A DNA stretch of 64,000 nucleotides from assembly GCF_022511585.1 (NCBI RefSeq), contig NZ_JAKWBN010000001.1:62001-126000 (forward strand), given 5' to 3'. The DNA comes from Shimazuella soli. GTDB taxonomy: Bacteria; Bacillota; Bacilli; Thermoactinomycetales; Thermoactinomycetaceae. This document shows positions 36,598 to 45,039 of the stretch, in pieces (within the stretch, counting starts at the first letter, position 1; each line of letters starts with the position of its first letter). The position numbers and the translations under genes are program-made. Under the pieces are notes generated by a model, which saw nothing but the letters and a program-made list of their open reading frames with translations, did no database searches and was not told the origin of the DNA.

Positions 36598-36742
36598 GGC
36601 CTTCTCCCTTCACTCCGATGGGTTCAAATAGTGCCTTCCTTGTTGGAGGGGAGCAGTTACATTCCTATTTTATTTAATTTTTCGACAATAATCAAGAGTT
36701 TAATTGTGATCGCTTTCATTTTTATGTGAAAAAACCTACTGT

Positions 36743-37405
36743 CTATGGAGAAGTAGGCTTTTGGGTGAATAATTGGTACAAATAGGACTTTGAATCTTTA
36801 AATTCTTTAGGTAAAGGTTTCTTAATTTTGATTGGGATATCGTTTTTCTTTAAGACTGCGATGAGCTTTAAAAATTGATCTTTTCGATAGAGTGGAGAGT
36901 TGTAGTTATTTAAATCAATCGATGTACCATCATCAAAATGAAGAATAAATAATAGACGTAAATCGTCTTGAGTGTATGTTTTTTTAGGTTCATTAATTAT
37001 GTAGTCTAGTTCTAATTGATTGATTTCATGCCATTCTCTCACTTTAGCATCTTCAATATTAAAAAATGTATTATACTGGATGCCATTTTGAGTAAGCAGT
37101 AGATAATTATCAAATCCGAGCACAGTCAAAGGTCCCATGATGAGATAGAAGATGGAAAATAAAATGAATCGAAGACGCAGTTTTTTTGCATGAAACCGAT
37201 TATGGATAAAGGACAAAACAAACAAAATCAAAACAAAGAAAAACACAAATGACAACCCATAAGATAAGTTAGTACCGATGAGATAAACTTGCTCTGGTTT
37301 TTGGTAATTCCACTGTTGGGTCAAGATGTAAAGTACCCACAAAACAGCAGAAATGATAGTGGTGATGAACAGATTACGTGATAACTTTGAGATATTGTTC
37401 CACAT
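36743..37405 (-). CDS. Membrane protein of unknown function
   Basis: 220 aa with three hydrophobic segments in the first 110 residues (LFITTIISAVLWVLYI, LSFVFFFVLILFVLSFI, FILFSIFYLIMGPLTVL) and a cytoplasmic-looking C-terminal domain of about 100 residues with HEINQLELDYI and LRLLFILHFDDGTSIDL, reminiscent of PH-like domains that follow membrane helices. No family named with confidence. It lies 20 bases beyond the nifS-like gene on the same strand and may be co-transcribed. Confidence 0.65.
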   Translation of the reverse strand: MWNNISKLSRNLFITTIISAVLWVLYILTQQWNYQKPEQVYLIGTNLSYGLSFVFFFVLILFVLSFIHNRFHAKKLRLRFILFSIFYLIMGPLTVLGFDNYLLLTQNGIQYNTFFNIEDAKVREWHEINQLELDYIINEPKKTYTQDDLRLLFILHFDDGTSIDLNNYNSPLYRKDQFLKLIAVLKKNDIPIKIKKPLPKEFKDSKSYLYQLFTQKPTSP

Positions 37406-37424
37406 TTGTCAGATGGAAACCCTC

Positions 37425-38579
37425 CTAAATAATGGATTTCAAATAGTGCGTAATTTTTTTAAGCTCCGATAAGACATAGTCGATATTTTCCTTGGTGGTA
37501 TCTTTTCCGATCGTAAATCGCAAACTTTGGTAAGCATTATCCAGATCATTTCCCATAGCCATCAATACATGAGAAGGTAAATGCTTTCCAGCACTGCATG
37601 CGGAGCCGCTGGATACAAAAATTTGTTTTCGGTTAAGTTCAAGTAAAATGGCTTGTCCTTCTAATCGTTCAAAGCTCACATTTATGTTATTGGGCAATCG
37701 ATCAGTTGGATGACCATTGAGCACAACATCTCCTAATTGCTGCAATCCTCTCCAAAAATAGTCACGGATTTCTTCCTGTCTTGTCTTTTCTGCTGCTAAT
37801 TCCCCTGCGATTAATGAAGCTGCTTTTCCAAAACCAACTATCGCTGGGGTATTGAGTGTACTTGGCCGCCAATTTCTCTCTTGGCCGCCACCATGCAGAA
37901 GAGGAGTAAGTCTTACTCCTTTTCGGACATAAAGGGAACCAATACCTTTTGGTCCATATATTTTATGACTGCCTATGGACAAGAGGTCTACTCCTAATTC
38001 TTCGACATCGCAAGGTAATTTTCCAAAAAATTGCACCGCATCTGTATGGAAAAGTATCTCTTTGTCTTTTATCAGTTGAGTGATTTGTTTAATAGGTTGA
38101 ATCGTACCTACTTCATTATTAGCAGCCATCACACTTATCAAAATCGTTTTGGGAGTAATCGCTTGTTCCACATCCAAGACACTGATTTGCCCAAATCGAT
38201 CTACAGGAAGATAAGTGACTTCAAAACCTAATTGTTCTAAATAACGACAAGCTTCTAAAACAGAAGGATGTTCGATGGAAGAGGTAATAATATGGTTACC
38301 TCGTTTTTGATGATAGAGTGCTGTGCCGATTATTGCTAAATTATTCGCCTCCGTACCACTGCTAGTGAAAAGAATTTCCCTTGGCGAAGATGCTCCTATC
38401 GCATGAGCAATTTGTTCTCTTCCTGCTTGAATATGAGAATGAGCTTGTCGACCCATATCGTGTATACTGCCCGGATTTCCAAATATTTCGGAGAAAAAAG
38501 GCAGCATGCTGTCTAGTACTTCTTTGCGTACAGGGCTTGTGGCACCATAATCGAGATAAAGAGCCATCCTTTTCACCAT
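37425..38579 (-). CDS. nifS: Cysteine desulphurase of the nad cluster (NifS/NadF-like)
   Basis: PLP enzyme (384 aa) that supplies sulphur from cysteine. PLP-binding Lys in SIGSHKIYGPKGIGSLYV; N-terminal YLDYGATSPV; SSGTEANNLAI; catalytic-loop Cys in VSSGSACSAGKHLPSHV. Divergent from nadBCA, exactly as in Bacillus subtilis, where this NifS builds the [4Fe-4S] cluster of NadA. An alternative start at 38567 is possible. The NadR-like repressor gene that follows nifS in B. subtilis is absent; a membrane protein takes that place. Confidence 0.92.
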   Translation of the reverse strand: MVKRMALYLDYGATSPVRKEVLDSMLPFFSEIFGNPGSIHDMGRQAHSHIQAGREQIAHAIGASSPREILFTSSGTEANNLAIIGTALYHQKRGNHIITSSIEHPSVLEACRYLEQLGFEVTYLPVDRFGQISVLDVEQAITPKTILISVMAANNEVGTIQPIKQITQLIKDKEILFHTDAVQFFGKLPCDVEELGVDLLSIGSHKIYGPKGIGSLYVRKGVRLTPLLHGGGQERNWRPSTLNTPAIVGFGKAASLIAGELAAEKTRQEEIRDYFWRGLQQLGDVVLNGHPTDRLPNNINVSFERLEGQAILLELNRKQIFVSSGSACSAGKHLPSHVLMAMGNDLDNAYQSLRFTIGKDTTKENIDYVLSELKKITHYLKSII

Positions 38580-38660
38580 CCAATCTTTTGTGACGAAGAC
38601 TTTTCCTTCATGCTTATCATTATAACGAAAACAAACGTCAGCGGAGATGTGAAATTTTTG

Positions 38661-38690
38661 TTGACATTATCGCAGATCCTGCGAAAATAA
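38661..38690. promoter_or_regulatory. Probable nadB promoter with palindromic operator
   Basis: TTGACA at 38661-38666 followed by the palindrome CGCAGATCCTGCG (38671-38683) in the spacer. Position between divergent nifS and nadB suits a niacin-responsive repressor site; the repressor is not in the window. Confidence 0.45.
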
Positions 38691-38739
38691 AAGTGATAGA
38701 TATGTGAACAAATGTATCTTATGTGAAAGGATGCACGAT

Positions 38740-40263
38740 ATGACAACAAGAGAAACAGATTTCCTAGTTATTGGCAGTGGAATTGCTGGTTTAACTACTG
38801 CGTTATCGCTTGCACATCATGGGAATGTGATAATTATCACAAAATCCAGTGAAGAAGCATGCAATTCCTATCGAGCCCAAGGAGGGATTGCGGCAGCAAT
38901 TGGAGAGGGGGATTCTGCTAGGCTGCATTTGGAGGATACACTGCGCACAGGTGTTGGCCATGCAGATGGAGATTCTGTTGAAATGCTTGTTCAGATGGGA
39001 CCAGAGATTATTTCGCTATTAGCAGATTGGGGAACACCGTTTGATCGCAATGAGACGGGATATGCTTTGGCGAAAGAAGGTTCACATAGTAAACCACGCG
39101 TTTTACATGTGACAGGAGATGCAACAGGTAAGGGCATCATTGATTCTCTCTTGCTCAAAGCAAATCAGCATCCATCGATTTCGTTTGTTTCTCATACTAT
39201 GGTAGTAGACCTCATGATGGAAGATGGCGAATGTATTGGTGTCTACGCTGCTGACCCTGATCACGGTACAACACAGTATGTTGCGCACTATGGTGTCGTT
39301 TTAGCTACTGGTGGATGCGGTCAAGTCTATCAGTACACTACCAACGATTTGGTCTCTACAGGAGATGGGCTGGCTATGGCTTATCGTGCTGGGGCAGCTC
39401 TCACCGATATGGAATTCGTGCAGTTTCATCCTACTGCACTTCACCTTGATCAAAATCCGATGTTTTTGATTTCGGAAGCAGTTCGTGGAGAAGGAGCTGT
39501 GTTAGTAACTGAAGATGAAGTACCCTTTATGAAAAAGTATTCCGATTGGGGAGATTTAGCTCCAAGGGATATTGTTTCAAGAGCAATCAATCAGGAAACA
39601 ACGCATGGCCATCGTGTGTATTTGGATGCAAGACAACAAAAAGATAGCTTTGCCAGTCGTTTTCCAACCATATTCGCTACTTGTATGGAAGCTGGTATTG
39701 ATCCGAGAGTAGACCTGATTCCAGTGACAACTGCTGCACATTTTCTGATGGGTGGCGTCAAGACAGATCGAACGGGACGGACCACCATTCCCAGACTTTA
39801 CGCCTGTGGAGAAGTAGCATGTACTGGCGTACATGGTGCAAATCGATTAGGGAGTAATTCATTATTAGAAGGAGCAGTATTTGCTAGAAAGGTAGCTCAA
39901 AGTCTATCTTCCTTATCTAGAAAGACATTTACAACTTTACAAGGTGCTGATGAATCGTTAAGATTGTGCAATAATAAACAAAATGAAGATCAGTGGAAAC
40001 AACAAATTCAGCAATTAATGTGGAAATATGCGGGAATAACACGTACGAAAGACGGGATGGAACAAGGGTTAAAAGAATTAAAATCCATTTCTTTACAATT
40101 GCCATCCTCCTGTTTAGAATCCCAAAATATGTTACAAGTTGCACAAGTGATTTTAGAGTCAGCACTTTGGAGAGAAGAGAGTCGAGGAGGACATTTTCGA
40201 TCTGATTACCCCGAAACCATCGAAATTTGGGCTTCCCGACAGTATACAGTGGAGGAGAAATAA
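38740..40263 (+). CDS. nadB: L-aspartate oxidase
   Basis: FAD enzyme making iminoaspartate for de novo NAD synthesis (507 aa). N-terminal dinucleotide fold FLVIGSGIAGLTTALSLA; substrate segment AQGGIAAA; GGVKTDRTGRTTIPRLYACGEVACTGVHGANRLGSNSLLEG region is typical of the succinate dehydrogenase/NadB flavoprotein family (seen in pieces at 39760-39870). ATG 38740 (MTTRETDF) follows AAAGGA at eight bases; the earlier GTG at 38704 has no such site. First gene of nadBCA. Confidence 0.94.
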   Translation: MTTRETDFLVIGSGIAGLTTALSLAHHGNVIIITKSSEEACNSYRAQGGIAAAIGEGDSARLHLEDTLRTGVGHADGDSVEMLVQMGPEIISLLADWGTPFDRNETGYALAKEGSHSKPRVLHVTGDATGKGIIDSLLLKANQHPSISFVSHTMVVDLMMEDGECIGVYAADPDHGTTQYVAHYGVVLATGGCGQVYQYTTNDLVSTGDGLAMAYRAGAALTDMEFVQFHPTALHLDQNPMFLISEAVRGEGAVLVTEDEVPFMKKYSDWGDLAPRDIVSRAINQETTHGHRVYLDARQQKDSFASRFPTIFATCMEAGIDPRVDLIPVTTAAHFLMGGVKTDRTGRTTIPRLYACGEVACTGVHGANRLGSNSLLEGAVFARKVAQSLSSLSRKTFTTLQGADESLRLCNNKQNEDQWKQQIQQLMWKYAGITRTKDGMEQGLKELKSISLQLPSSCLESQNMLQVAQVILESALWREESRGGHFRSDYPETIEIWASRQYTVEEK

Positions 40264-40267
40264 CTGC

Positions 40268-41122
40268 ATGCATCCCATTCAATTGCGTCAATCCATTCGT
40301 GAGATGTTGAACGAAGATATTGGAGCAGGAGATATTACAACCGAATCACTAGTGGAAGCAAATCACCGAAGTTCAGCTGTATTATTAGCTAAGCAGTCTG
40401 GTGTTATTGCTGGTTTGCCTATTGTAGCTCTTGTCTTTCAGGAGTTAGATCCACATTTAGAGTTCCAAGCTCAAGTAGCAGAAGGTCAGAAAGTCGAAGC
40501 CTATCAGACAATTGCGGTCTTATCGGGATCTACAAGAGCAATATTGACAGCAGAACGAGTAGCTCTGAATTTATTACAGCGTATGTCTGGAATTGCAACG
40601 CTCACACGGCAGTTAGTAGATCAATTAGAAGGACTAGACTGCCGAGTCTTGGATACTCGCAAAACGACACCAGGTCTTAGACAGTTTGAAAAATATGCCG
40701 TACGTACAGGTGGTGGGACCAATCACCGCTTTGGACTCAGTCATGGTGTGATGTTGAAAGACAATCATATTGCTTTTGCTGGCAGTTTGGAAAATGCAGT
40801 AAAAAAGGTTCACAAGCGTGTAGGTCATATGGTGCAAATTGAGGTAGAAGCAGATACTTTGGAACAAGTTCAAGAAGCTTTGTCGCTGCCTATTCATGCT
40901 TTGCTGTTAGACAATATGGACGTCGAAACATTGCGCAAAGCAGTAAAGATGATCGATGGAAAAGTATGGACAGAAGCATCAGGCGGGATTACTCCAGATA
41001 CCATTCGCAGTATTGCAGAAACTGGTGTAAATGCTGTTTCCGTTGGATATCTCACCCATTCAGCAACTGCATTAGATATTAGCTTGGACTTTGTGGAAGA
41101 AGGGATAGAGAATCATGCTTAA
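40268..41122 (+). CDS. nadC: Quinolinate phosphoribosyltransferase (decarboxylating)
   Basis: Converts quinolinate and PRPP to nicotinate mononucleotide (284 aa). Motifs EDIGAGDITTES, VALNLLQRMSGIATLT, LDTRKTTPGLRQFEKYAV with catalytic Arg/Lys residues, and the C-terminal EASGGITPDTIRSIAETGVNAVSVG. Four bases after nadB and overlapping nadA by 8 bases. Confidence 0.95.
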   Translation: MHPIQLRQSIREMLNEDIGAGDITTESLVEANHRSSAVLLAKQSGVIAGLPIVALVFQELDPHLEFQAQVAEGQKVEAYQTIAVLSGSTRAILTAERVALNLLQRMSGIATLTRQLVDQLEGLDCRVLDTRKTTPGLRQFEKYAVRTGGGTNHRFGLSHGVMLKDNHIAFAGSLENAVKKVHKRVGHMVQIEVEADTLEQVQEALSLPIHALLLDNMDVETLRKAVKMIDGKVWTEASGGITPDTIRSIAETGVNAVSVGYLTHSATALDISLDFVEEGIENHA

Positions 41123-42218
41123 TGTTCACACCGATTTGCAACTGCCAGAAGTGTATCGCCAGCTTTCTGATGGAGAACTGGATGAGAGAATAAAAAGAGC
41201 TAAAGCAACTCTCGGAAGTGATTTGGTGATTCTAGGTCACCACTACCAGCGTGATGATGTGATCCAATATGCAGACTTTCGGGGAGATTCCTTGAAATTA
41301 TCACAGATTGGTGCAAGAGAGCGGGATGCCAAAGTTATTATTTTCTGTGGTGTTCATTTTATGGCGGAGACTGCTGATACACTTGCTGCAGATGAACAAA
41401 TTATTGTTCTTCCTGATCTACAAGCAGGATGTTCGATGGCAGACATGGCAGATATAGAAGACGTAGAAGAAGCTTGGGAGCTATTAGTCGAGCAGTTTGG
41501 AGATACGATTATCCCTGTAACTTATGTAAATTCAACCGCTGCAATCAAAGCATTTGTAGGAAAACACGGGGGAACTACTTGTACTTCTTCCAATGCAAAA
41601 GAAGTTCTCACATGGGCGTATTCTCAAAAGAAACGGATCTTGTTTTTACCTGATCAACATTTGGGGAGAAATACAGCTTATGGTCAGCTAAACATTCCTC
41701 TGGAGCAAATGGTGATCTGGAATCCACATACTGCTGGGTTAGAAGCAGTTGCTGGAGAATTAGAAGAGGTACGGATGATTTTATGGAAAGGACATTGCAG
41801 CGTTCATCAAAAGTTTACGACAGCACATATCGAACAAGTGCGTAAGCGGGACGCCGAAATCAAAGTATTGGTCCATCCAGAATGTTCCTTTGAAGTTGTT
41901 CAGCAGTCTGATTTTAATGGTTCCACTGATTACATCATCAAAATGATAGAAGCAGCCCCTTCGGGAAGTAAATGGGCCATCGGCACGGAAGTAAACTTAG
42001 TTGGGCGTCTTGCCAAGGAACACCCGGATAAACATATCGAGTTGCTAAGTACCACGATGTGTCCATGTTTAACAATGAATCGTATTGACCGGCCTCATTT
42101 GTTGTGGGCATTAGAAAGTGTTGTGGAGGGAAATCCAGTCAATCAAATTGAGGTAGCACCAGAGATCATCCATTGGTCTAAAATTGCTTTAAATCGTATG
42201 TTCCAAGCAGGTAAATAA
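41115..42218 (+). CDS. nadA: Quinolinate synthase
   Basis: [4Fe-4S] enzyme condensing iminoaspartate with dihydroxyacetone phosphate (367 aa, Bacillus-type long form). LGHHYQRDDV, DLQAGCSMAD (first cluster Cys), GTTCTSSNA, HPECSFEVV (second Cys) and TMCPCLTMNRI (third) are visible. Its cluster is probably supplied by the divergent NifS. Last gene of the operon with a perfect terminator. Confidence 0.95.
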   Translation: MLNVHTDLQLPEVYRQLSDGELDERIKRAKATLGSDLVILGHHYQRDDVIQYADFRGDSLKLSQIGARERDAKVIIFCGVHFMAETADTLAADEQIIVLPDLQAGCSMADMADIEDVEEAWELLVEQFGDTIIPVTYVNSTAAIKAFVGKHGGTTCTSSNAKEVLTWAYSQKKRILFLPDQHLGRNTAYGQLNIPLEQMVIWNPHTAGLEAVAGELEEVRMILWKGHCSVHQKFTTAHIEQVRKRDAEIKVLVHPECSFEVVQQSDFNGSTDYIIKMIEAAPSGSKWAIGTEVNLVGRLAKEHPDKHIELLSTTMCPCLTMNRIDRPHLLWALESVVEGNPVNQIEVAPEIIHWSKIALNRMFQAGK

Positions 42219-42251
42219 AAAAGTTGGAGGAATATTCCTCCAACTTTTTTA
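42218..42251. terminator. Terminator shared by nadA and the convergent lipoprotein gene
   Basis: AAAGTTGGAGGAAT/ATTCCTCCAACTTT palindrome with A- and T-runs on either side. Confidence 0.93.
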
Positions 42252-42776
42252 TTCTAAGTAATCAGTAGGGCTAACTTCTTTCCATTCTATATTGCCTTGT
42301 GGAGTATCGTCATCTAAATGTTTGAAATCTAAAATTTTCCAATCATCGCCTTCTTTGATAAGGATCATATTTACATATGTGTCTTTATCCGTATTAAACT
42401 CATCAACTGCAATTGCATCTTTTGGGATTCGGATGATGACGGAACGGCGGGTATCAGATTGGGGATCATTAAGGTTATCTGCAATATAATAAGGTTTATT
42501 TAATCCTTTTATCATTGCTTCTTGAATAATTTTGATGATATCGTCCCTGTGTTCTGAAGGATTTTCATCAGCATTGGTAGAGATAGTGGAAACTATCTTT
42601 TGATATCTTTCCTCAGCAGTTGGAGAATCAGATTTTGCATATAGTGCATTTATATAGGTAGCAGCGATTTCTTGCGCATCATCTAGCCCCCCAAAGCAAC
42701 CTGTTGTAAAACTAAAAATTACAAATAAGGAAATAAAAACAAGTCCGTAATGCAATCGTTTTTTCAATTCATACAC
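42249..42776 (-). CDS. Lipoprotein, member 1 of a local paralogue family
   Basis: 175 aa with a signal peptide ending in the lipobox TTGC (FSFTTGCFGGLDDAQ). Mature domain pattern AEERYQKIVSTIST, KPYYIADNLNDPQSDTRRS, WKILDFKHLDD and the C-terminal EVSPTDYLE are shared with the next gene upstream. NTF2-like fold is possible from the pattern but not shown. Function unknown. Confidence 0.75.
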   Translation of the reverse strand: MYELKKRLHYGLVFISLFVIFSFTTGCFGGLDDAQEIAATYINALYAKSDSPTAEERYQKIVSTISTNADENPSEHRDDIIKIIQEAMIKGLNKPYYIADNLNDPQSDTRRSVIIRIPKDAIAVDEFNTDKDTYVNMILIKEGDDWKILDFKHLDDDTPQGNIEWKEVSPTDYLE

Positions 42777-42879
42777 CTCACGTACGTAATTTTGTCACTT
42801 TTTTATTATATAAAAATAGTTACCAAAAGAATAGTTAGTATTTCTATAGGTACGAAATTAATGATATATCGAAACGACA

Positions 42880-42904
42880 AAGAGCTGGAGTGTCTCCAGC
42901 TCTT
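42880..42904 (-). terminator. Terminator of lipoprotein member 2
   Basis: Perfect 11-base stem AAGAGCTGGAG/CTCCAGCTCTT with a three-base loop. Confidence 0.8.
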
Positions 42905-42905
42905 G

Positions 42906-43478
42906 TTAATCTAAATAATCAGTCGGTTTTACTTCTATCCATTCGAGTTTATTTTTTTGAATCTTTTCTTTGACTATATCTATGTTTTCTAAATCGATGA
43001 TTTTCCAGCTATCTGATTCTTTATTTAAGGTTAAGATCGCATAGGCCTCCGAATCTGCCTTATTGTACTTTCCATTGATTCCAATAACAGCATTTGCCTC
43101 TGTAAATGTTCCTTTCGGAAAACGAGCTATGATGGAGCGCCGTGTTTCTGTTTGGGGATCATTTGGATTATCAGCTATAAAATATGGTTTGCTTACTCCA
43201 TTTGTCATAAATTTTTGGATAAACTTCAGCATGTTTTTTTTATATTCGGGTTGCAAAAGGTTATTTTCAAACTTATTGGAAACCAGAGAGGACATTGTTT
43301 GGTATCGCTCTTCAGCGGACGGGTCTGTTGATTTGGCGAAATACGAATTTAAAAAGGTCACACTTGTTGTTTGTGCATCATCCAATCCGCTAAATAAAGA
43401 ACAGCCAGTAGGAAGACTAGTGATCACAAATAAGGAAAGGAACAATAGGCCATATCTAAGTTTCTTCAAGCGCCCCAC
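42906..43478 (-). CDS. Lipoprotein, member 2 of a local paralogue family
   Basis: 190 aa; lipobox PTGC (SLPTGCSLFSGLDDAQ). Aligned with member 1 over its length: AEERYQTMSSLVS, KPYFIADNPNDPQTETRRS, WKIIDLENIDI, WIEVKPTDYLD. A tandem duplicate; a third, decayed copy lies immediately upstream. Function unknown. Confidence 0.75.
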   Translation of the reverse strand: MGRLKKLRYGLLFLSLFVITSLPTGCSLFSGLDDAQTTSVTFLNSYFAKSTDPSAEERYQTMSSLVSNKFENNLLQPEYKKNMLKFIQKFMTNGVSKPYFIADNPNDPQTETRRSIIARFPKGTFTEANAVIGINGKYNKADSEAYAILTLNKESDSWKIIDLENIDIVKEKIQKNKLEWIEVKPTDYLD

Positions 43479-43529
43479 CTCAAGATGTTAGAGTTAATAG
43501 TATCGCTTTTTAGTATAATTCAATGAATC

Positions 43530-43650
43530 CTAGTAATCCAAGTAGTCGGTTGGATTTATTTCTATCCAACTTATTTCTTCATTTTCCATTGAATAGGGGG
43601 ATTCACGCTCTGTATCAACGATTTTCCAATCATCGCCCTCTTTCATCACT
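43530..43650 (-). pseudogene. C-terminal remnant of a third lipoprotein paralogue
   Basis: The minus strand reads MKEGDDWKIVDTERE and then EEISWIEINPTDYLDY before a TAG stop, matching the last 40 residues of the two neighbouring lipoproteins. The rest of the gene is missing; the frame begins abruptly near 43650. Confidence 0.75.
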
Positions 43651-43680
43651 TACTGTATTAAAATCTTACTTAGAAACAAA

Positions 43681-43707
43681 AACGACGCTGTTCTAAACAG
43701 CGTCGTT
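43681..43707 (-). terminator. Terminator of the L,D-transpeptidase gene
   Basis: AACGACGCTGTT pairs with AACAGCGTCGTT; T-run on the minus strand. Confidence 0.88.
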
Positions 43708-43713
43708 CACATC

Positions 43714-44811
43714 TTATTTTGCAACAGTCTTATGAATATAAGCGATAGTTCCATTTGATAGTCGGATCTTATGGAAGTCTCCTGACATTCCTAACTTCGT
43801 TAGTTCCGTACCTTTGGATACTTTTGCAACCACTGGAGCATTCATGGAAGCGGCAGAACGAACGTTAGCGCTGTTTGCTGTTACGGTTACTACCCATTTT
43901 TTTGCGACTAAGTGACTGATATAAGCAACTTTTCCGCTTGCGGTTTTCACTTGGTACCATTCTCCATTGTCAGCAAGCAACAAGTAGTGAGCACCTTTTT
44001 TGGCTTTTTCGACTACAGGGGATGACAGGTCAGGTGATTTTCGTACATTTGAATTATCTACCGTTACTTCTGCATACCCTGATTCCGGTTTAAAGGTAAG
44101 GCCTGTATTAAGGTCGCCATTGTAAATAAATCCTTTACGGCCATTGGATAGTTTTACTTGTGTGTAGTTTCCAGAAGTTCCTGTACGAGTCAGCGTAGTA
44201 TTTTTCGCTACAGTCGTAATTTTGAAGGAACCAGTGGAAGGTCCTGTCCATGCAGTAGTATCTTTTGTTGTTTTTACATAACCCGTAGATGGTTTTAGAC
44301 CGACACTCATATCTCCACGCCAAACGCCATTGCTTGTTCCAGTGTGAATCCAAACAGGCACACCTTCGTAAATGCGGTTATACAGATCAATTACTTGCTC
44401 GTTTAACATGCGAATACAGCCATGAGATGCATGTGTACCGATGGAACTAGGTTGATTGGTACCATGGATGCCAAAAGATCTTCCATTATCCCCATTGACA
44501 CTAAACCCGTTCCAGCGAGGACCTAATGGGTTATTTGGACCAGGTGGAACGTCTTTCCAACTCGGACCAGTGATTTTTACCACGATTGGGAAAGTTCCCT
44601 CTGGCGTTAATTCTTTGGTCTTTCCTGTAGCAACGCGATATGTCTTTACTACTTTTCCGTTTTCATATAGATATAGATAGTTGGTAGTTTTGTTTACTTC
44701 GATTTTTTTCGTTATTACCGACTCAGCAGCAAAAGATGCTTTTGGTATGCTTATCAAGGGCAAAACTAACGCGAAAGCCACCAAGATACCAATGAAACGA
44801 AACTTCCTCAA
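43714..44811 (-). CDS. Secreted L,D-transpeptidase (YkuD) with SH3b-type repeats
   Basis: Cell-wall enzyme of 365 aa forming 3-3 cross-links or anchoring. N-terminal signal peptide (FIGILVAFALVLPLISIPKASFA). YkuD domain at about 35-175 with FGIHGTNQPSSIGTHASHG and the catalytic Cys in SHGCIRML. Three SH3-like wall-binding repeats follow, each with an R-S/T-tolerant AxVTVxxxNVR or similar pattern (VDNSNVRKSPDLSSPVVEKA; TANSANVRSAASMNAPVVAK). TTG 44811 is preceded by GGAGGG at six bases and gives the best signal peptide; the longer ATG frame is not supported. Confidence 0.9.
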   Translation of the reverse strand: MRKFRFIGILVAFALVLPLISIPKASFAAESVITKKIEVNKTTNYLYLYENGKVVKTYRVATGKTKELTPEGTFPIVVKITGPSWKDVPPGPNNPLGPRWNGFSVNGDNGRSFGIHGTNQPSSIGTHASHGCIRMLNEQVIDLYNRIYEGVPVWIHTGTSNGVWRGDMSVGLKPSTGYVKTTKDTTAWTGPSTGSFKITTVAKNTTLTRTGTSGNYTQVKLSNGRKGFIYNGDLNTGLTFKPESGYAEVTVDNSNVRKSPDLSSPVVEKAKKGAHYLLLADNGEWYQVKTASGKVAYISHLVAKKWVVTVTANSANVRSAASMNAPVVAKVSKGTELTKLGMSGDFHKIRLSNGTIAYIHKTVAK

Positions 44812-45039
44812 ATTATCTCCCTCCAAATTCAGCTCACGCTCTTCCAATAGAAGAGATATTTCTATCATATCGAATTGTCTATCTATTTGGAGAGAGAAAT
44901 TGTTAAAAGTGTACTAACTTTTTTGTTCTTTTCATGATTTTGTCTCTTTGCGAAAAGATGGCAGCGAACTTTGCTTTACTCCACAGAGAGACTCATTTAA
45001 GATAAAGAAATTAGGGCTTTTAAAAGGAGAGGGAATTTG

